This document shows, in pieces, positions 11,528 through 14,218 of a stretch of 14,218 nucleotides of DNA. How positions within the stretch are numbered: position 1 is the stretch's first letter; every line of letters starts with the position of its first letter. The stretch comes from Thermomicrobiales bacterium (GTDB lineage Bacteria > Chloroflexota > Chloroflexia > Thermomicrobiales > UBA6265): assembly GCA_025928535.1 (NCBI GenBank), contig JAICJJ010000018.1, positions 1 to 14,218 on the forward strand, read 5' to 3'. Made by a program: the position numbers and the translations under genes. Under the pieces are notes generated by a model. The model worked only from the letters and a program-made list of their open reading frames with translations, was not told where the DNA came from and searched no databases.

Positions 11528-13300
11528 TCAGTCCATATCCTGAAAGCGCGTGTCGCGGAGCAGCATCTCCGAGTTCGCCGCGCCCGGCGGAACGATCGGC
11601 CAGACGTTCGCTTCCGGCTCGATCACGAAATCGATCAGCACCGGACCGGGCGTCGCCCGCGCCCGCTCGATCGCCGGCCGAATCTCGGCGTCGGAGCGAA
11701 CGGTGATGCCGGTAATGCCATAGGCCTCGGCCAGTTTGTCCAACCGCGGACCGGTGATCCGGACTTCCGAATAGTTCTTCTGATTGAACAGGTCCTGCCA
11801 CTGCCGGACCATGCCGAGATACCCGTTGTCGATCACCGCGATCTTGATGTCGAGGCCTTCCTGCACCGCCGTCGCCAGTTCGTTCAGCGACATCTGGAAT
11901 CCGCCGTCGCCAATGACCGCCCAGACTTCCAGATCGGGCCGGCCGAGTTTGGCGCCGATCGCCGCTGGCAGGCCAAAGCCCATCGTGCCGAGTCCGCCCG
12001 AGGTGATCCAGCGGTCGGGATGCTCGAAACCGTAGTGCTGCGCCGTCCACATCTGGTGCTGGCCGACATCAGTCGCCACGATCGCTTCGTGCCGCGTCGC
12101 CTCGCCGATCTCCTTGATGATCGCGTATGGCTCGGGCCATTCCGGCCGCGCTTCGAGCGCCGACGCGAGCGTCGTGTTCTGGCGGGAGTCGATCCAGGCG
12201 CGCCAGTCGTCATGCTCCCGCTCGTCGATCTCCGGAATCAGGAGGCGCAACACTTCGAGCGCGTCGCCCACCACCGGCACGTCGGTTCGAATGTTCTTGC
12301 CGACCTCGGCCGGATCGACATCGACGTGAATGACTTTGGCGTTCGGCGCGAACCCGCTGACCCGGCCGGTCGCCCGATCGTCGAACCGGGCGCCGATGTT
12401 GATCAGCAGATCAGCTTCGTCCAGCGCGTCGTTGACATGCTTGTGGCCATGCATGCCCATCATGCCGAGCGCCAGCGGATGCGATTCCGGAAACGACCCG
12501 AGGCCGAGAAGCGTGAAGATGACCGGAATGCCGCTCTTCTCGACAAAATGGCCGAACATTTCGCTCGCGCCGCTCAGCAAGATGCCGTGGCCCGCCATGA
12601 TCAGCGGTTTTTTCGCCCGGTTGATCGCATCGGCCGCCAACCGCACCTGGCGCATGTTCGGAATCGACGTCGGCTGGTAGCCGCGCCGACCGACGTTCGC
12701 CGGCTGCGCATAGCGCGCCTGTTGCATGAAGACGCTTTTCGGAATGTCGATCAGCACTGGTCCGGGCCGGCCGGAGGTCGCCAGATAGAAGGCTTCCTTG
12801 ATCGTCGGCGCCAGATCTTCCGCCTTCTGCACCAGATAATTGTGCTTGGTGACCGGCAACGTGATGCCGGTGATATCCACTTCCTGGAATGCGTCCCGGC
12901 CGATCATGCTTTCGACCACCTGGCCGGTGATCGCCACGATCGGCACCGAGTCGAGCATCGCGTTCGCCAGCCCGGTGACCAAGTTCGTCGCGCCCGGCCC
13001 CGACGTCGCCATGCAGACGCCCGGCTTGCCGGTGGCGCGAGCATAGCCTTCGGCGGCGAGCGCGGCCCACTGCTCGAACCGGACGAGGACATGCTTGAAG
13101 CCGGCCTGCGGCAGCGCGTCGTAGAGGGGAATCACCGCTCCGCCCGGATAGCCGAAAACGGTCGTGACCCCTTCCGCCTCCAGCGCCCGGCACGTGATCT
13201 CCGACCCGGAAAGGAGCGGCCGCTCCGTCGCCGCGACGTGGCTCCCGCGCCCATTCGCGGACGCCGTTCGGCCCGCATCGGTCAAAGTCGTCGTCGCCAT
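11528..13300 (-). CDS. ilvB: Acetohydroxyacid (acetolactate) synthase large subunit
   Basis: ThDP-dependent catalytic subunit that joins two pyruvates to 2-acetolactate, or pyruvate plus 2-oxobutyrate to acetohydroxybutyrate. The 590 residues form the usual three domains: Pyr (about 31-195), FAD-binding middle (about 215-360) and PP (about 385-570). Visible motifs are VFGYPGGAVIPLYDAL (48-63), the catalytic glutamate Glu76, SGPGATNLVTGLANA (100-114), GRDAFQEVDITGITLPVTKH (134-153) and the ThDP site GDGGFQMSLNELATAVQEG (464-482) with Asn492. The family sequence RHEQ around the catalytic glutamate is RFEQ here, an unusual His-to-Phe change. The ATG at 13298-13300 has GAGGGGAG six bases upstream; a longer in-frame reading to 13774 runs through the attenuator and promoter and is rejected. 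It is the first structural gene of the ilv-leu operon. Confidence 0.96.
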   Translation of the reverse strand: MATTTLTDAGRTASANGRGSHVAATERPLLSGSEITCRALEAEGVTTVFGYPGGAVIPLYDALPQAGFKHVLVRFEQWAALAAEGYARATGKPGVCMATSGPGATNLVTGLANAMLDSVPIVAITGQVVESMIGRDAFQEVDITGITLPVTKHNYLVQKAEDLAPTIKEAFYLATSGRPGPVLIDIPKSVFMQQARYAQPANVGRRGYQPTSIPNMRQVRLAADAINRAKKPLIMAGHGILLSGASEMFGHFVEKSGIPVIFTLLGLGSFPESHPLALGMMGMHGHKHVNDALDEADLLINIGARFDDRATGRVSGFAPNAKVIHVDVDPAEVGKNIRTDVPVVGDALEVLRLLIPEIDEREHDDWRAWIDSRQNTTLASALEARPEWPEPYAIIKEIGEATRHEAIVATDVGQHQMWTAQHYGFEHPDRWITSGGLGTMGFGLPAAIGAKLGRPDLEVWAVIGDGGFQMSLNELATAVQEGLDIKIAVIDNGYLGMVRQWQDLFNQKNYSEVRITGPRLDKLAEAYGITGITVRSDAEIRPAIERARATPGPVLIDFVIEPEANVWPIVPPGAANSEMLLRDTRFQDMD

Positions 13301-13380
13301 CCGCGTCTCCCCTCTTCCCTCGTGGGCCGTCGCGCCCGTCCGTTCGTCGCCATTCGTGAACGTCTCGCCATCAAAGGCAT

Positions 13381-13404
13381 GAAAAAACCTCCCTTTCGGG
13401 AGGT
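13381..13404 (-). terminator. Intrinsic terminator in the ilvB leader (attenuator)
   Basis: On the minus strand ACCTCCC, a GAAA tetraloop and GGGAGGT (arms 13398-13404 and 13387-13393) are followed by TTTTT (13382-13386). This is a textbook terminator shape, yet it lies 80 bases upstream of the ilvB start and downstream of the leader promoter, so it would stop transcription before the operon. Its 5' arm is also complementary to an upstream segment (13457-13465), as expected for an attenuator. Confidence 0.87.
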
Positions 13405-13465
13405 CTCCGGTCCTGCGCCTGAATCGATCTACCGCTACGCGGTCTCCTGCACCGGGCCTCCCGAA
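13395..13465 (-). promoter_or_regulatory. Predicted antiterminator pairing of the ilv-leu attenuator
   Basis: Minus-strand segment TTCGGGAGG (13465 down to 13457) is perfectly complementary over nine bases to CCTCCCGAA (13403 down to 13395), which is the 5' arm and part of the loop of the leader terminator. The two structures exclude each other. The upstream segment can also pair with GGGCTCCCG (13491 down to 13483, inside the control codons) with one bulged base, which would free the terminator. Pairings were worked out by hand, without folding energies. Confidence 0.72.
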
Positions 13466-13548
13466 CACAAAAGGCTCCCAATCGGGAGCCCAATAAGTAC
13501 GAGGCCGATCAAGATCATGGAACTGGAAGCGTGCCGGGCAGTCGCCAT
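13435..13548 (-). CDS. Predicted branched-chain amino acid leader peptide of the ilv-leu operon
   Basis: A 37-codon ORF between the promoter and the attenuator, starting MATARHASSS and continuing MILIGLVLIGLPIGSLL (11-27). Residues 12-27 hold four Ile, six Leu and one Val. Several are spelled with codons that look uncommon in this GC-rich window (CTT, TTG, ATT, GTA), which would sharpen ribosome pausing. The TAG stop (13435-13437) is about 30 bases before the terminator. Its role would be to sense aminoacyl-tRNA supply: stalling in the Ile/Leu/Val run leaves the antiterminator segment free, whereas reaching the stop codon covers it. The start is uncertain: GAGG (13564-13567) lies 15 bases before the ATG, farther than usual, and a second ATG at codon 11 has no ribosome site. 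The hydrophobic run could instead be a membrane segment, but the location and RNA structures favour a leader peptide. Confidence 0.78.
   Translation of the reverse strand: MATARHASSSMILIGLVLIGLPIGSLLCSGGPVQETA
13469..13490 (-). promoter_or_regulatory. Pause-type hairpin inside the leader-peptide control codons
   Basis: On the minus strand GGCTCCC (13490-13484), GATT and GGGAGCC (13479-13473) form a perfect 7-bp stem followed by TTTT (13472-13469). It overlaps codons 20-26 of the leader peptide, where attenuators carry their first (1:2 or pause) hairpin. It could pause RNA polymerase so that the ribosome catches up, and would be melted by a ribosome on the control codons. The short U run makes it at most a weak terminator. 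Confidence 0.7.
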
Positions 13549-13608
13549 GAAATGTTGTTTCAACCTCGATCGCTCGCGTTCGACCGGTGTTTGCCGATTG
13601 CAGTCGAT

Positions 13609-13638
13609 ATGGTAACGACGCGCGCTCGCCCGTGTCAA
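13609..13638 (-). promoter_or_regulatory. Promoter of the ilv-leu operon
   Basis: On the minus strand a perfect TTGACA (13633-13638) is followed after 18 bases by TACCAT (13609-13614, 4/6 matches to TATAAT). The predicted transcription start is near 13602, about 54 bases before the leader-peptide ATG and about 220 bases before the end of the attenuator. This size suits a leader-peptide attenuator. The -10 assignment is less sure than the -35. Confidence 0.7.
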
Positions 13639-13643
13639 CCCCG

Positions 13644-13668
13644 AAAAATCGTCCGTTCGGCCCAACGG
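13644..13668 (-). terminator. Weak intrinsic terminator after the DUF3090-family gene
   Basis: On the minus strand CCGTT (13668-13664), a six-base loop and AACGG (13657-13653) are followed, after ACGA, by TTTTT (13648-13644). The stem is only 5 bp and the U run is offset, so termination may be partial. It starts three bases after the stop codon of the upstream gene and ends just before the -35 of the ilv-leu promoter, which would separate the two units. Confidence 0.5.
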
Positions 13669-13671
13669 CGC

Positions 13672-14218
13672 CTATTCTTCCTCGTCGGTTTCCTCGAGTT
13701 GATGCGGAAAATGGCCATTTTGCTGCGGGCAGACGTGCGGCCCCGGCCCCATCGGCGCCCCGCACATGGTGCATCGCGGCCGCCCCGCCGCCACCACCGC
13801 CGCCGCGTCGGCGCTGATTTCCCGCGCCTGCTCCCGCGTCACGCCGCAGACAAACGCCGCTTCGTGCGCGCGCTCTTCTTCGTCCGCTTCGTCCGCTTCC
13901 GCCGCGTCGTTGATGTCGTGCGCGACGATGACGATGCGATCGCTCGTCTCGTCGTAACCCAACTCCATGCGGCCGACGCGAAATTGACGCCGCGTTTCCA
14001 GGTCGAATTCGCCGCCTGACGCGACCGGCGCCGCTTCGCCCTCGCCGTCGGGGAGTTGACTCAGCAGTTGCTCCAGCGCCAGACCCAGGGCCTGCAATTG
14101 CTGCTTTTCCATCCAGACGATCGTCGTCCGGCCGCCCGCCAGCGCCAGCATCCGAAATCGGCGCTGCCCGGGTTCGCCGAGCGCTTCCACGCGCGCCCGC
14201 GTCACCGCGAAATCTTCG
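13672..14218 (-). CDS. DUF3090-family protein, 5' end cut by the window edge
   Basis: The reading frame stays open to the right edge. The visible part begins EDFAVTRARVEALGEPGQRRF; the GEPGQRxF signature near the N-terminus, the later EKQQLQALGLALEQLL helix and the acidic middle match the DUF3090 family as I remember it. A GTG at 14205 could start a 177-residue protein, but the homologous DFAV residues lie upstream of it, so I read the gene as running out of the window. Near the C-terminus a zinc-ribbon-like CTMCGAPMGPGPHVCP has Cys-x2-Cys and a later His-x-Cys, followed by QNGH. The function is unknown. In Actinobacteria the family often sits beside a histidine phosphatase gene, which would lie outside this window. 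The gene is upstream of and co-directional with the ilv-leu operon but is followed by a weak terminator. Confidence 0.8.
   Translation of the reverse strand, partial: EDFAVTRARVEALGEPGQRRFRMLALAGGRTTIVWMEKQQLQALGLALEQLLSQLPDGEGEAAPVASGGEFDLETRRQFRVGRMELGYDETSDRIVIVAHDINDAAEADEADEEERAHEAAFVCGVTREQAREISADAAAVVAAGRPRCTMCGAPMGPGPHVCPQQNGHFPHQLEETDEEE

Noticed and set aside
13420..13455. Possible T-box riboswitch: the leader RNA is about 220 bases and contains GACCGCG before the terminator.
   Set aside because: The conserved UGGN bulge of the T-box is absent (the sequence reads GCAGGAGACCGCG), the ACCGC pairs locally with GCGGT around the leader stop codon, and an Ile/Leu/Val-rich ORF occupies the space where stem I would be.
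13435..13665. Full 76-residue reading frame on the minus strand that includes the leader peptide.
   Set aside because: Its ATG at 13665 lies upstream of the -35 and -10 elements of the promoter that would transcribe it and has no ribosome site. Only the part from 13548 fits the transcript.
13301..13774. N-terminal extension of IlvB by 158 codons.
   Set aside because: It would read through the attenuator, leader peptide region and promoter. The ATG at 13300 has a good ribosome site and places the family motifs at normal positions.

Overview
The window is gene-dense, high-GC bacterial DNA with short intergenic gaps, many GTG starts and strong Shine-Dalgarno sequences. It looks chromosomal: it holds housekeeping chaperone, transcription and amino-acid synthesis genes, and I see no mobile element, CRISPR array, tRNA or rRNA. 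The lineage is an inference. A DUF3090-type protein at the right edge (a family known mainly from Actinobacteria and Chloroflexi), CIRCE/HrcA control of groESL and the style of the GroES and GroEL proteins suggest a high-GC Chloroflexota (Thermomicrobia-like) or, less likely, an actinobacterium-like organism.

Layout. Positions 1-1672 (minus strand) hold groES and the first ~393 codons of groEL, behind a sigma70-type promoter whose -35 lies inside a perfect CIRCE operator. Positions 1719-4801 (plus strand) hold a probable four-gene transcription unit: a class I PLP aminotransferase, a RidA/YjgF-family protein, GreA and a 2H phosphoesterase (2'-5' RNA ligase-like). Positions 4811-13300 (minus strand) hold a complete ilvB-ilvN-ilvC-leuA-leuC-leuD-leuB cluster. 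It encodes acetohydroxyacid synthase (both subunits), ketol-acid reductoisomerase and all enzymes of the leucine branch. Dihydroxyacid dehydratase (IlvD) and the branched-chain aminotransferase (IlvE) are not in the cluster. Positions 13301-13671 are a regulatory leader. The right edge carries the 3' part of the DUF3090-family gene.

The most interesting element is the ilvB leader. On the minus strand it has a TTGACA promoter, then a 37-codon ORF whose codons 12-27 are 11/16 Ile, Leu or Val, then a GC-rich hairpin followed by a U run 80 bases before ilvB. A segment near the end of the small ORF (13457-13465) is complementary over 9 bases to the 5' arm and loop of that terminator (13395-13403). 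A segment inside the control codons (13483-13491) can pair with the same antiterminator segment. This is the full logic of ribosome-mediated transcription attenuation: when charged Ile, Leu or Val tRNA is scarce, the ribosome stalls, the antiterminator forms and the ilv-leu operon is read. This is inferred from sequence and not tested.

Other points of note are a cluster of perfect inverted repeats between leuD and leuB, a 10-bp stem-loop between ilvN and ilvC, and a His-to-Phe change next to the catalytic glutamate of the acetohydroxyacid synthase (RHEQ has become RFEQ).
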